Source: Sulfurimonas sp. (GTDB taxonomy: Bacteria > Campylobacterota > Campylobacteria > Campylobacterales > Sulfurimonadaceae). Taken from it: a stretch of DNA of 64,000 bases. The notes under the pieces were generated by a model. That model worked only from the letters and a program-made list of their open reading frames with translations, was not told where the DNA came from and ran no database searches. A program made the translations under genes and the position numbers. Location of the stretch: the NCBI GenBank assembly GCA_027063645.1, contig JAMORK010000036.1:1-64000 (forward strand), written 5' to 3'. How positions within the stretch are numbered: position 1 is the first letter of the stretch; every line of letters begins with the position of its first letter. Shown piece by piece: positions 9,448 through 18,729 of this stretch.

Positions 9448-11031
9448 TTACCCCTTAATCCCAAACCAAAGTTTGTTGTTTTTACTTTTTGCAATCTTAT
9501 TCTCTAACATTTGATAAATTCCATGTGTTCCTAAAATTGCTGTAAGCATAGAAGCTAAAATACCTATACTCATAGTGATAGCAAAACCTTTAATAGCTCC
9601 AGTACCATAAGCATACAGCACAACTGAAGCGATTAAAGTTGTGATATTTGCATCTAAAATAGCTCTCATCGCGTTTGCATAACCATCTTCAATAGCCTTA
9701 TGCATCGATTTACCCTCATAGATAAGTTCCCTTATCCTTTCAGAGATAATAACATTGGCATCCACTGCCATACCAACGGTTAGGACGATTCCGGCCATAC
9801 CTGGAAGTGTCAATGTTGCACCAAAAAGACTCATAACTGCTAAGAGTATAAAAAGATTTGCGATCAGTGCAATATTTGCAATCACACCAGCTAAACGGTA
9901 GTAAAACATCATAAAGAATATAACAAGTACAAAACCACCTGTAAGAGCAACCATACTTGCACGAATACTATCAGCACCCAGACTTGGACCAACTGAGCGT
10001 TTTTCCATAAGGTAGATTGGAGCTAAAAGAGCACCTGAACGTAATGCAATAGCTAAATCTTTTGCTTCAACAACTGTGTAGTCTCCAGAGATCTGACCTG
10101 AACCACCACCAATACGCTCATTAATATTTGGAGCCGAGAATACCTTGCCATCTAAAACAATAGCAAGACGTTTTCCAACATTAGCACCGGTAAAGTCACC
10201 AAAGATCTCTGCACCCTCTGCATTGAGTGTAAAGTTAATCACTGGACGGTTATTTTTGTCAAAACCAACACTTGCATTTGTAAGCATTCCACCATCTAAG
10301 ATAGGGATCTCATGTACAAGATATTTATGCTCTGGATTTTTCGCATCTGGAAGGATGATATCACCATAAGCAGCAGCATCACTCTCACTCATCACAGAAA
10401 CTCTTGCATCTCTTGCTTCATCTACAGCCATAAGCTCTAGTTTTGCAGCACGACTTATAAGCTCACGAGCACGTTGCTCTTCTGCTTGTGTTTTAATCCC
10501 TGCAAGTTGTACTAAGATTTTCTCAGCACCTTGACGAGCAACAACAGGTTCACTCAGACCAAATTGATCAAGTCTATTTCTGATAGTCTCAATCGCCTGA
10601 TCTACAGCTTGCTTTTCAGTCTTTTTAACCTCTTCTTGAGTAAGAGAAACTGAAACTATAAGATTGTTATCTTGAACAACTGTCCCTTCAATCCCTTTGA
10701 GATACTCTTGCATTTTAGGAAAATCGTCATTATCTAAGAGTTCAAATTTCACACCTGTTTCATCAAATGTCAAGCCATCAATTAAAATATCATTGCGTTC
10801 TGCAAAATGTTTAACACTCGCAGCAATAGACTTGATACGACTTTTTGTAGCCTCCTCAGTTTTCACACCAAGAAGCATATGCAAACCACCTTGAAGATCA
10901 AGTCCAAGTGTAATTTTTTTACCATCCTCTGTTTGAAGGAGTGATGGCATAGAAAAACTTACACCAAAAATTATCGCTAAAGCGAAAATTACTATGCGAT
11001 AATTAAGCTTCATCCTCATACTTCTTTGCAA
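9448..11031 (-). CDS. secD: Protein translocase subunit SecD
   Basis: SecD is the larger partner of SecF in late-stage protein export. The longest frame gives 527 residues. The Met at codon 7 (ATG at 11013, MKLNYRIVIFA) is an equally good or better start, because it begins at the first membrane segment and reduces the overlap with yajC from 29 to 11 nt. Visible motifs are GLDLQGGLHMLLGV after the first membrane segment, the periplasmic P1 region, and GMAVDANVIISERIRE in the C-terminal membrane domain. The gene order yajC-secD-secF is typical. Confidence 0.96.
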   Translation of the reverse strand: MQRSMRMKLNYRIVIFALAIIFGVSFSMPSLLQTEDGKKITLGLDLQGGLHMLLGVKTEEATKSRIKSIAASVKHFAERNDILIDGLTFDETGVKFELLDNDDFPKMQEYLKGIEGTVVQDNNLIVSVSLTQEEVKKTEKQAVDQAIETIRNRLDQFGLSEPVVARQGAEKILVQLAGIKTQAEEQRARELISRAAKLELMAVDEARDARVSVMSESDAAAYGDIILPDAKNPEHKYLVHEIPILDGGMLTNASVGFDKNNRPVINFTLNAEGAEIFGDFTGANVGKRLAIVLDGKVFSAPNINERIGGGSGQISGDYTVVEAKDLAIALRSGALLAPIYLMEKRSVGPSLGADSIRASMVALTGGFVLVIFFMMFYYRLAGVIANIALIANLFILLAVMSLFGATLTLPGMAGIVLTVGMAVDANVIISERIRELIYEGKSMHKAIEDGYANAMRAILDANITTLIASVVLYAYGTGAIKGFAITMSIGILASMLTAILGTHGIYQMLENKIAKSKNNKLWFGIKG

Positions 11032-11269
11032 TGGAGTCTTTCGTGATTTTCACGATAGTGTCTTTGTTCATATCAACACTTAAAAATTTCTCTTCAACTT
11101 TGTGAATAACAACGATAAATCCACCATTGGTGATAACCTTGTCACCCTTTTTCAGAGACTCGATCATCTCTTTTTTAGCTTTTGCCTCTTTTTGTTGTGG
11201 ACGGATAATCACAAAATACATAATTGCGATTAGAAATACGAACGGTAATAGTTGAGAGATAATTTCCAT
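11003..11269 (-). CDS. yajC: Sec translocon accessory protein YajC
   Basis: YajC is a small single-pass membrane protein that associates with SecDF. The 88-residue product has an N-terminal membrane segment followed by the family signature YFVIIRPQQKEAK. A beta-rich cytosolic domain with KGDKVITNGGF follows. It heads the minus-strand run and is divergent from lnt. A minus-strand TATAAT (11303-11308) lies 34 bp upstream of the start and is the likely -10 box. Confidence 0.95.
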   Translation of the reverse strand: MEIISQLLPFVFLIAIMYFVIIRPQQKEAKAKKEMIESLKKGDKVITNGGFIVVIHKVEEKFLSVDMNKDTIVKITKDSIAKKYEDEA

Positions 11270-11351
11270 ATCTTAACTTCCTTATTAAATAAAATTGTGG
11301 CGATTATACAAAAACTATACTAATAAACCTCTAAATTGAGTACAATTTCAC

Positions 11352-12560
11352 ATGAATAAAATTTTACAAACCTTTTTACTCGGTATTATCACTGCACTTT
11401 TTTTTAGTGCTTTTATCTATTTTGAGGAGTATCACCTTACAAATAAACTACTCAACACCTTTTTTGGGCTCTCTTCACTTGCTCTTTTTCTTTATATACC
11501 AAAACGCTCCATTTTAGTTGCTGGTTTTTTTATAGGGCTCTTTTGGTTTTACTGGATTGGCTATAGTTTTGAGTATCAGGGGGTTGGGTATATGTCTCCC
11601 ATTATCACCCTTGCTTTTGGCTTTATCTATCTTCTATTTTTTCTTCCTCTTTATTTTACTAATAAACCATATATTCGAGCTATTTTACTTTTTGGACTCA
11701 GTTTTGTTGAGCCCTTTAACTGGAACTGGTTACAGATAGAACTTCTTTTTGTAGAGAGCTATTTTGGAGTTTACAAATACCAACTTTTTCTCATTTTAGC
11801 CTCCCTTGCTCTGCCCTCTTTTTTCAAAAAAATGCCGTATAAAATTCTCCCTTTATTACTACTACTTGGTGCTATTAACTATGGTTATCCTCTTCAAAAG
11901 GATGCCCCACTCAAGATAAAGCTCGTTCAAACTGAGATTCCACAAGAGTATAAATGGACAAAAAAAGCTTTTTATCCAACGATTAAAATGGTTTTTCGAG
12001 AGATAGACAAGGCAAAAAAAGAGCATTATGATCTCATCGTTTTACCAGAATCTGTACTTCCCCTCTATCTCAATAAAAATCCAATCCTTGTACAAAAACT
12101 TCAAAAAGAATCTAGAGATATTAGTATACTTTTAGGCACTCTTTTACAAGAAAATCATAAAAGTTATAATGTGAGTTATCTTTTTGAAAATGGAAATTAT
12201 ACCATTGCAAAAAAGCTTGTATTGGTCCCATTTGGTGAGTATATCCCCCTTCCAAAATTTGCACAAGAATTTATCAATGATACTTTCTTTAGTGGAGCAA
12301 GTGATTTTTTAGCAGCAAGCCATCCAACAGATTTCACCATCAAAGGGGTAAAGTTTCGTAATGCCATCTGCTATGAAGCAACATGCCAAGAACTTTATGA
12401 GGGGGATGTTAGATATCTCCTTGCCATCAGTAACAATGCGTGGTTTACCCCCTCCATTGAGCCTACCCTGCAAAAGCTTTTACTTAAGTACTATGCCCGA
12501 AAAAATGGTGTTACTATTTATCACTCTGCTAACTATAAAGGGAGTGGTATAATCAAATAA
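11352..12560 (+). CDS. lnt: Apolipoprotein N-acyltransferase Lnt
   Basis: Lnt adds the third acyl chain to the N-terminal cysteine of lipoproteins in the inner membrane. Of 402 residues, roughly the first 180 are multi-pass membrane. The rest is a nitrilase-fold domain with catalytic Glu233 (VLPESV), a Lys in the KKLVLVPFGEYIP region, and catalytic Cys340 (AICYEATC). The protein is about 100 residues shorter than E. coli Lnt, yet the catalytic triad is intact. It is transcribed away from yajC-secDF, the same arrangement I recall from Campylobacter jejuni. Confidence 0.9.
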   Translation: MNKILQTFLLGIITALFFSAFIYFEEYHLTNKLLNTFFGLSSLALFLYIPKRSILVAGFFIGLFWFYWIGYSFEYQGVGYMSPIITLAFGFIYLLFFLPLYFTNKPYIRAILLFGLSFVEPFNWNWLQIELLFVESYFGVYKYQLFLILASLALPSFFKKMPYKILPLLLLLGAINYGYPLQKDAPLKIKLVQTEIPQEYKWTKKAFYPTIKMVFREIDKAKKEHYDLIVLPESVLPLYLNKNPILVQKLQKESRDISILLGTLLQENHKSYNVSYLFENGNYTIAKKLVLVPFGEYIPLPKFAQEFINDTFFSGASDFLAASHPTDFTIKGVKFRNAICYEATCQELYEGDVRYLLAISNNAWFTPSIEPTLQKLLLKYYARKNGVTIYHSANYKGSGIIK

Positions 12561-12612
12561 TAAACTCATTTAGATATAATTAAAAAAATTATTTATCATT
12601 GGACATATATTT

Positions 12613-14709
12613 ATGCTAAATCTTAAAAATCCAAATTTATATATCAACCGTGAACTCTCATGGCTTCAGTTTAATACTAGAGTACTCAAACAAGCACAAG
12701 ATAGATCTCTTCCACTCCTTGAACGCTTAAAGTTTCTTGCCATTTATGGAACAAATCTTGATGAGTTTTATATGATTCGTGTAGCTGGACTGAAAAAACT
12801 TTTCTCTGCAGGAATTATAGTCTCAGGTGCAGATAAGCTGACACCTCTGCAACAACTCAAGGAGATACGCTCTTATCTTCACCAAGAACAACAAGTAGTA
12901 GAGCATTGCCGTAGTGAAATTCTTAAAGAACTTGAACCAGAGGGTATGAGTGTTAAAAGTTACGATGAAGTCAATCAACATCAAAAAAATTACCTCAATA
13001 AATTTTTCAATGATAACATCTACCCTGTTATTATCCCTATCGCTATCGATTCAACACACCCTTTTCCACATCTTAATAACTTAAGTTTTGGGCTTATCGT
13101 AAAACTCAGCGACAGTGATGATGCTAGCATTGAGCGTTTTGGAATTATACGTGTTCCTCGCGTTTTAGATAGATTTGTAGAGCTTGGTAATGGAACTTAT
13201 GTGCCGATTGAAACCATTGTTACACAACATGTTGACAACCTTTTTCCTGGCTATACACTTTTAAAATCTGCTGCATTTAGAGTGACAAGAAATGCAGATA
13301 TCGCTATAGAAGAAGAGGAAGCAGATGACTTTATGGAGATCCTTGAAGAGGGTTTAAAACTTCGTCGTAAGGGTGAGATGGTTCGTCTTGAAGTTGGGAG
13401 TAATGCCGATGATGAGATTATCAATTTCTTCAATCGCCATACCAATGTTTACAAAGATGATATCTACAAATTCCATACTTTTTTAAACCTTTCAAGTCTC
13501 TGGCAGATTGTGGGTAACAAAGATTTTGCCCATCTTTTAGCACCACCATTTAAACCTAAAAATCTTCCACCTTTTGATAATGGAGAGAATATCTTTACTA
13601 CACTTGAAAAGCAAGATGTACTGATGTACCATCCTTATGAGAGTTTTGAGCCTGTTGTAAAACTGATCCAAGATGCAGCAAAAGACAGTGATGTTGTTTC
13701 GATTAAAATGACACTGTATCGTTCAGGAACAAACTCCCCAATAGTGAAAGCCTTAATGGATGCAAGTGAGAGTGGAAAACAAGTGACAGTAATGGTTGAG
13801 CTTAAAGCACGTTTTGATGAGGAAAATAATCTCATTTGGGCAAAAGCACTTGAGAAATCAGGAGCTCATGTAATTTACGGTATCAAAGGGTTTAAAGTAC
13901 ATGCCAAGGCAACACTTATCACTCGCCGTAAAAATGGAAAACTCAAACAATATGCACATCTTGGTACTGGAAACTACAATCCATCTACAGCAAAGATCTA
14001 CACAGATATGTCTTATATGACAAGCAAAGATGTTATAACAAATGACCTAACAAGATTTTTTCACTTTTTAACAGGCTTTAGCAAAAAAGGAAAGCTTAAT
14101 GAGCTTTATATGGCACCAACACAGATAAAGCCAAAGATACTCTCCCTCATTCAAAATGAAGCCCGTCAAGGTAAAAATGGTCAAATAATTGCGAAGGTAA
14201 ACTCACTTGTTGATGAAGATGTGATCCGTGCACTTTATAAAGCAAGTCAAGCAGGTGTTAAAATTGAGCTTATTGTACGTGGAATCTGCTGTTTAAAACC
14301 TGGTATCGAAGGGGTCAGTGAGAATATCAAAGTAGTTTCTATTTTAGGAAAATACTTAGAACATCCACGTACTTTTTACTTTAAAAATGATGCATCACAG
14401 GTGTATATCTCTAGTGCAGATTGGATGCCTAGAAACTTAGTACGTCGAATTGAGCTTCTTACTGCCATTAAAGATAATGCTTCTAAAGAAAAAATTATCC
14501 AGATATTGCAACTTCAATGTGCAGACAATATGCTCTCACATGAACTGCAAAGTGATGGCTCATATATAAGACTTAAACCTGAAAGTACAAAACATATAAA
14601 CAACCATAAACTGATGGAAGATTATGTCAACCGTATCGCAAAAGCGACAAAAAAAGAGAGCTCAAGTTCTGTAGCACAACTCGCTTCACGACTCTATAAG
14701 GAAAGCTAA
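12613..14709 (+). CDS. ppk1: Polyphosphate kinase 1
   Basis: Ppk1 reversibly polymerises the gamma-phosphate of ATP into inorganic polyphosphate. The 698-residue protein starts with YINRELSWLQFNTRVL, the family N-terminal signature. It contains the phosphorylated histidine in FKVHAKATLI (His430), followed by LGTGNYNPSTAKIYTD. Length matches the bacterial family. A TATAAT at 12576-12581 and a GGA ribosome-binding site lie in the 52-bp gap after lnt. The gamma-carbonic-anhydrase-like gene follows after 1 bp, suggesting one transcript. Confidence 0.97.
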   Translation: MLNLKNPNLYINRELSWLQFNTRVLKQAQDRSLPLLERLKFLAIYGTNLDEFYMIRVAGLKKLFSAGIIVSGADKLTPLQQLKEIRSYLHQEQQVVEHCRSEILKELEPEGMSVKSYDEVNQHQKNYLNKFFNDNIYPVIIPIAIDSTHPFPHLNNLSFGLIVKLSDSDDASIERFGIIRVPRVLDRFVELGNGTYVPIETIVTQHVDNLFPGYTLLKSAAFRVTRNADIAIEEEEADDFMEILEEGLKLRRKGEMVRLEVGSNADDEIINFFNRHTNVYKDDIYKFHTFLNLSSLWQIVGNKDFAHLLAPPFKPKNLPPFDNGENIFTTLEKQDVLMYHPYESFEPVVKLIQDAAKDSDVVSIKMTLYRSGTNSPIVKALMDASESGKQVTVMVELKARFDEENNLIWAKALEKSGAHVIYGIKGFKVHAKATLITRRKNGKLKQYAHLGTGNYNPSTAKIYTDMSYMTSKDVITNDLTRFFHFLTGFSKKGKLNELYMAPTQIKPKILSLIQNEARQGKNGQIIAKVNSLVDEDVIRALYKASQAGVKIELIVRGICCLKPGIEGVSENIKVVSILGKYLEHPRTFYFKNDASQVYISSADWMPRNLVRRIELLTAIKDNASKEKIIQILQLQCADNMLSHELQSDGSYIRLKPESTKHINNHKLMEDYVNRIAKATKKESSSSVAQLASRLYKES

Positions 14710-14710
14710 A

Positions 14711-15244
14711 ATGATTATGAAATTTAAAAACTATACTCCAAAAATTGGAAACGATACTTGGATAGCACCCTCTGCTGATGTTATTGGTGATGTAGAGATT
14801 GGTGAAGATTGCTCCATATGGTTTGGTACAGTTGTTCGTGGTGATGTTCACTCCATTAGAATTGGGGACAGAACAAGTGTTCAAGACTTGAGTATGGTAC
14901 ATATTACTCACCACAAAGGTGAAGTTCGCGGTGTTGAAGGGGATGGAAGCCCTACTATCATCGGTAATGATGTCACTATTGGGCATCGAGTTATGCTTCA
15001 TGGTTGTATCATTGAAGATGCTTGTCTTATAGGGATGAGTGCAACTATACTAGATAATGCTGTTATAGGCAAAGAGTCTATAGTAGGGGCTGGAAGCTTA
15101 GTTACAAAAAACAAGAAGTTCCCACCAAGAAGTCTCATTATGGGGAGTCCTGCTAAAGTAGTAAGAGAATTAACAGAGGATGAAGTCAAAGAGCTTTATG
15201 CCTCTGCTTCAAGATATGTCGCGTTTAAGAACGAGTATCAGTAA
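14711..15244 (+). CDS. Gamma-carbonic-anhydrase-like hexapeptide-repeat protein (YrdA type)
   Basis: The 177-residue product is a left-handed beta-helix protein. Isoleucine/valine-rich hexapeptide repeats run from about residue 15 to 140 (IAPSADVIGDVEIGEDCSIW and later AVIGKESIVGAGSLV). Candidate metal-binding histidines occur in the VHITHHKG and IGHRVMLHGC segments, as in gamma-carbonic anhydrases. Many YrdA-type relatives have no proven carbonic anhydrase activity, so the enzymatic role is uncertain. It begins 1 bp after ppk1. Transcription probably ends at the hairpin that follows. Confidence 0.85.
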   Translation: MIMKFKNYTPKIGNDTWIAPSADVIGDVEIGEDCSIWFGTVVRGDVHSIRIGDRTSVQDLSMVHITHHKGEVRGVEGDGSPTIIGNDVTIGHRVMLHGCIIEDACLIGMSATILDNAVIGKESIVGAGSLVTKNKKFPPRSLIMGSPAKVVRELTEDEVKELYASASRYVAFKNEYQ

Positions 15245-15250
15245 ATATTT

Positions 15251-15284
15251 TGCAGACTATGTTCTATAGTCTGCATTTATTTTT
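15251..15284. terminator. Strong bidirectional intrinsic terminator between convergent genes
   Basis: TGCAGACTAT (15251-15260), loop GTTCT and ATAGTCTGCA (15266-15275) form a perfect 10-bp hairpin. On the plus strand ATTTATTTTT follows and ends the ppk1 unit. On the minus strand the hairpin covers the last codons of argJ and is followed by AAAATATTT. Confidence 0.8.
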
Positions 15285-16435
15285 ACATACTCATAACCAA
15301 GATCACAACCGTAAGCATTAAATGCTCCATCTGCAATACCTAAATCACAAGCGATAGTAAAACTATCGAGTTGCATCACTTTAGAGGCTTTTTCTTCCAT
15401 CTTTTCATCAAAGTAAAGTTTTCCTGAGTCATACACACATAGATCGTTAAAAGAGATCTTGAGAGTCTCTTCGCTACACTCTACTCCACTCGCACCAACA
15501 GTAGAAGCAATACGTCCCCAGTTTGGATCTTCACCATAGAGTGCAGTTTTGACAAGTAATGAATCAGAGAGTGCTTTAGCTACTTTTTCAGCTTCTACAT
15601 CATCTTTAGCACCTGTAATCTCATAGGTTACAAGCTTAGTAGCACCTTCACCATCTCTCACCATCTCACGAGCAAGAAAGTTCATAATAGTATAGAGGGC
15701 CTCATGAAAGGCCTCTGCATGAAATGCACCAGACTTTTTATTACTCAAAAGGAGGACGGTATCATTTGTAGAGGTATCACCATCTACACTTGCCGCATTA
15801 AAGGTGATCTTTGTTGTAACATCAAGGATCTCTTGCATTTTTGCTTTACTTACATCTGCATCGGTAGTTATAAAACAAAGCATCGTAGCCATAGCAGGAT
15901 TTATCATCCCAGCTCCCTTTGCCATCGCTCCAATATTAAAACTATTACCATCCTCAAGCTCAACTCTTAGAGAGATCTCTTTAGAAAAACTATCTGTAGT
16001 CATAATCGCTTTTGCAGCATTATGAGGATTTTTCTGACCTATATCAAAAAGTTTTGCTCCAGCTATAAGTTTCTCTTTTGGAACTCTCACACCGATAACA
16101 CCAGTTGAACTCATAACAGGATTTTTCACATCACTTGGCAGAGTTGCAAGAATCTCTTTAATATCTTCAATACCAGCTCTTCCAGTCATAGCATTTGCAT
16201 TTTTAGAGTTAATAAGTACAAAATTTGTCTCAAACTCCCCCATCTCTCGAAAGTGTCTTATAGGTGCAGCAGTCATCTTGTTTGTTGTAAAAACAGATGC
16301 TATTTCACAAGGTGTATCTGAATAGATAAACGCCATGTCAAGTGCTCCATTTGGTTTCAAACCAGCACTTATACCATCAGCATAAAAACCATCAGCACAA
16401 CAAACACCACAACTTGTTTGAACTATCTTATACAA
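15257..16435 (-). CDS. argJ: Glutamate N-acetyltransferase / ornithine acetyltransferase
   Basis: ArgJ recycles the acetyl group from N-acetylornithine to glutamate in arginine synthesis and may also use acetyl-CoA. The 392-residue precursor cleaves itself before a catalytic threonine. The site is seen as [12 protein letters not shown], with Ala183-Thr184 the predicted cut. Upstream [13 protein letters not shown] and downstream DGDTSTNDT and GEDPNWGR match the family. Its start overlaps the K+ channel gene by 8 bp, and its last codons lie inside the terminator hairpin. Confidence 0.95.
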   Translation of the reverse strand: MYKIVQTSCGVCCADGFYADGISAGLKPNGALDMAFIYSDTPCEIASVFTTNKMTAAPIRHFREMGEFETNFVLINSKNANAMTGRAGIEDIKEILATLPSDVKNPVMSSTGVIGVRVPKEKLIAGAKLFDIGQKNPHNAAKAIMTTDSFSKEISLRVELEDGNSFNIGAMAKGAGMINPAMATMLCFITTDADVSKAKMQEILDVTTKITFNAASVDGDTSTNDTVLLLSNKKSGAFHAEAFHEALYTIMNFLAREMVRDGEGATKLVTYEITGAKDDVEAEKVAKALSDSLLVKTALYGEDPNWGRIASTVGASGVECSEETLKISFNDLCVYDSGKLYFDEKMEEKASKVMQLDSFTIACDLGIADGAFNAYGCDLGYEYVKINADYRT

Positions 16436-17558
16436 ACTTCAACTCCTTTGGTTTTACTCTTTTTCTGATAAGGTCTCTTGTCATTTTAATACCCTCATGT
16501 GTTCCAATCACAAGAAGTTTACACTCACTTGTTACAAGCACATCACCCTTAGGCATACTCATAAACTTTCCATCTTTTTTAGTAATTCCAACGATAGAAC
16601 AGTTTGTAATTTGGCGGATGTGTGTTTCTTTTAACTTTTTGAGTACTGCCCATGAGTATTTTGGAACAACAATATCTTCCATATCTAATGGGTTATCACT
16701 CTTGTACAAGAACTCTTCTAAAAGATTTTCCATATCTGGACGAGCAGCCATTGCACTTACACGTTGTGCTGTCAGTTTTGTTGGACTTACAACTGTATCT
16801 GCACCAAGCTTTTTGAGTTTTTCAACATCACTCATAGATTCAGCAGAAGAGATCACATAGTAAGGACGAGGTAAGAAGTGCTCTTTTTCAAAAAGTCTTA
16901 CAGAAGCGATAAGTGCAATATTATCAGCAATAGAAGCAGACAATGTTATAAGACCTTTTGCAGAGGAAAGGTGAGCTTTAAGCATTGCAAGCTCTGCATG
17001 AGGTTCTGCTTGAAGATAAGCTGGATACTTATGTTCTTGTGCCCATTCATGAATCTCTTTTCTAGGATCAATCACAACAAAAGGGATATGATTGAGACGC
17101 AACTGCTGTGTGACTTCTATCGTGTAATCATTATGATAACAAACAACAAAATGTTTTTTAAGTCTAGCGATCTTATATAACATTCTTCTCTCCTTGAGAA
17201 TAGCAATAATATTACCTCTGTTTAATTCTGAAACTAAAATACCCACTGCGGATGAAAAAACTGCAAATCCAGAAATAATAAGTGTAATAGTGAAAATTCT
17301 ACCTGCATCAGAAACAGGAGCAATCTCTCCAAAACCAACAGTTGTAAATGTAATACCAGTTTGATATATGGCATCCATGACAGTAAAATCATCTATGACA
17401 ACATAGCCAATTGTTCCAACTAACATCGTTAGTACTGTTAAGATAAGGGGTAAACGAAATGCTTTGAGGTGAGGGTAAACTTCAGGAAGAAGCTTTACAT
17501 CGGGTTTGGGAGCAGTCTCCCAATTGAGGAATTTACGAATCCTTTCTAAAAGATTCAA
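16428..17558 (-). CDS. Two-TM potassium channel with C-terminal TrkA-N-like domain
   Basis: This is a likely K+ channel subunit. Two membrane segments (about 35-55 and 88-108) flank a pore loop with filter TVGFGE at residues 73-78, a variant of TVGYGD. The cytosolic region from about 128 resembles a TrkA-N/RCK domain and ends with a TrkA-C-like part near residues 290-365. The usual GxGxxG nucleotide-binding loop is not evident: the first strand reads [11 protein letters not shown], so ligand binding may differ. It is 16 bp downstream of rpmB and overlaps argJ by 8 bp. Confidence 0.85.
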   Translation of the reverse strand: MNLLERIRKFLNWETAPKPDVKLLPEVYPHLKAFRLPLILTVLTMLVGTIGYVVIDDFTVMDAIYQTGITFTTVGFGEIAPVSDAGRIFTITLIISGFAVFSSAVGILVSELNRGNIIAILKERRMLYKIARLKKHFVVCYHNDYTIEVTQQLRLNHIPFVVIDPRKEIHEWAQEHKYPAYLQAEPHAELAMLKAHLSSAKGLITLSASIADNIALIASVRLFEKEHFLPRPYYVISSAESMSDVEKLKKLGADTVVSPTKLTAQRVSAMAARPDMENLLEEFLYKSDNPLDMEDIVVPKYSWAVLKKLKETHIRQITNCSIVGITKKDGKFMSMPKGDVLVTSECKLLVIGTHEGIKMTRDLIRKRVKPKELKFV

Positions 17559-17574
17559 AACAATTCCCTAATGC

Positions 17575-17763
17575 TTACGAATTTTTCTTAAGTGTGCGTA
17601 ATTCTCTTGCAGAAATCTTAATTTTTTTCGTTGTACCATCTTCTAATGTGATACGCACTGTTCGTAGGTTTAATAAAAAACGACGCTTTGTTCTGTTTTT
17701 TGCATGAGAAACATTGTTCCCACTCATAGGGCCTTTGCCACTAATAGCACATCTTCTTGCCAT
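17575..17763 (-). CDS. rpmB: 50S ribosomal protein L28
   Basis: This is a large-subunit ribosomal protein of 62 residues. The N-terminus [20 protein letters not shown] and the basic [15 protein letters not shown] stretch are diagnostic for bacterial L28. Length is normal. It is the first gene of a minus-strand unit with the K+ channel gene and argJ. Confidence 0.96.
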   Translation of the reverse strand: MARRCAISGKGPMSGNNVSHAKNRTKRRFLLNLRTVRITLEDGTTKKIKISARELRTLKKNS

Positions 17764-17797
17764 CTTAGGTTCCTTGTTTAGGTTTTTAAAGTTGCGA

Positions 17798-17825
17798 ATT
17801 GTACCAAGTTAAAGCAAAACTTCAA
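17798..17825 (-). promoter_or_regulatory. Sigma-70-like promoter for rpmB
   Basis: On the minus strand, TTGAAG (complement of 17820-17825), 16 nt and TACAAT (complement of 17798-17803) form a reasonable -35/-10 pair. They lie 35 bp upstream of the rpmB start. Confidence 0.5.
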
Positions 17826-17931
17826 CTTAAGCCAACTAACTTTTATAAACTTCTGATAAATTTATATTTCTTTTATGATTATACAGCTAAAATATACAAT
17901 ATTCAACAAATTCACATAAAAGATAGACAAT

Positions 17932-18729
17932 TTGATAACTAAAGATAAAATTGATACCTATATAGAGAAGATTCCCCCCTCTTCAAAAGTTTTACAAGTA
18001 ACGATAAAACTACTTAATGATGGGGAACTTGCTAAGGCAGCACAGATTGCATCTCAAGATTTGGCCCTAAGTGCTTATCTTAAGGACTTAGTCAATAAAC
18101 CTATATATGGTTTTAAGACTGAGGTGAAAGATATCAATCAAATCTTTGGAATTTTGGGAGTTGCAAAGTCTCAACAAACTGTCTATAACTATATGATCAC
18201 TCTTTTATCTCCTGCGAAATGGAAACTATTTCAACTTAACAAAACATCTTTTTCAAACTTACAAGCAGAACTCTCAGCATCTTGGCAAAAGATACTGAAA
18301 CATCTTCATACTGAAGATAAAGAGCTTGAGAGTGCTATCGCTTTATTACCCGCTAGTATTATCGTTTCAGAAGCTCTATTTAGTGAAAAGATAGAAGATG
18401 TGAATCTCCTTCGTAGTGTCCACTCTATAGATTTAAATACCATACTACAACGTTTATGTAATGTGGATCTTTTTGATATCTGTGAACAAATAGCAAATAA
18501 ATGGGAGATGAGCCCAGAGATTGCACAGATAGTTCAAGCAGCTTCAGGGGTCAAGCCTTCAGAAGATGAAAAGCTCAATATGCTTGGAAAATGGATGCAC
18601 CTTCTTCTTTTTTACACCCTTTCTCAACCTGCTTATATAGAAGCAGAACTCAATGACTTTATAGAGTTTCAGATTGAGTATGTTGGTGATATCTATGATG
18701 ATTTTGCAATGCTAATGGAGATCTCATGA
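17932..18729 (+). CDS. HDOD-domain protein
   Basis: HDOD domains are HD-related but lack phosphohydrolase activity, and they usually act in signalling or regulation. The 265-residue product starts with TTG and shows an HDOD-type N-terminus (IPPSSKVLQVTIKLLNDG, then AAQIASQDLALSAYLKDLVN), followed by helical repeats to the end. No catalytic HD pair is visible and there is no membrane segment. The stop overlaps the start of the STAS/CheX gene (ATGA, 18726-18729), so the two are translationally coupled and probably act together. Confidence 0.78.
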   Translation: MITKDKIDTYIEKIPPSSKVLQVTIKLLNDGELAKAAQIASQDLALSAYLKDLVNKPIYGFKTEVKDINQIFGILGVAKSQQTVYNYMITLLSPAKWKLFQLNKTSFSNLQAELSASWQKILKHLHTEDKELESAIALLPASIIVSEALFSEKIEDVNLLRSVHSIDLNTILQRLCNVDLFDICEQIANKWEMSPEIAQIVQAASGVKPSEDEKLNMLGKWMHLLLFYTLSQPAYIEAELNDFIEFQIEYVGDIYDDFAMLMEIS

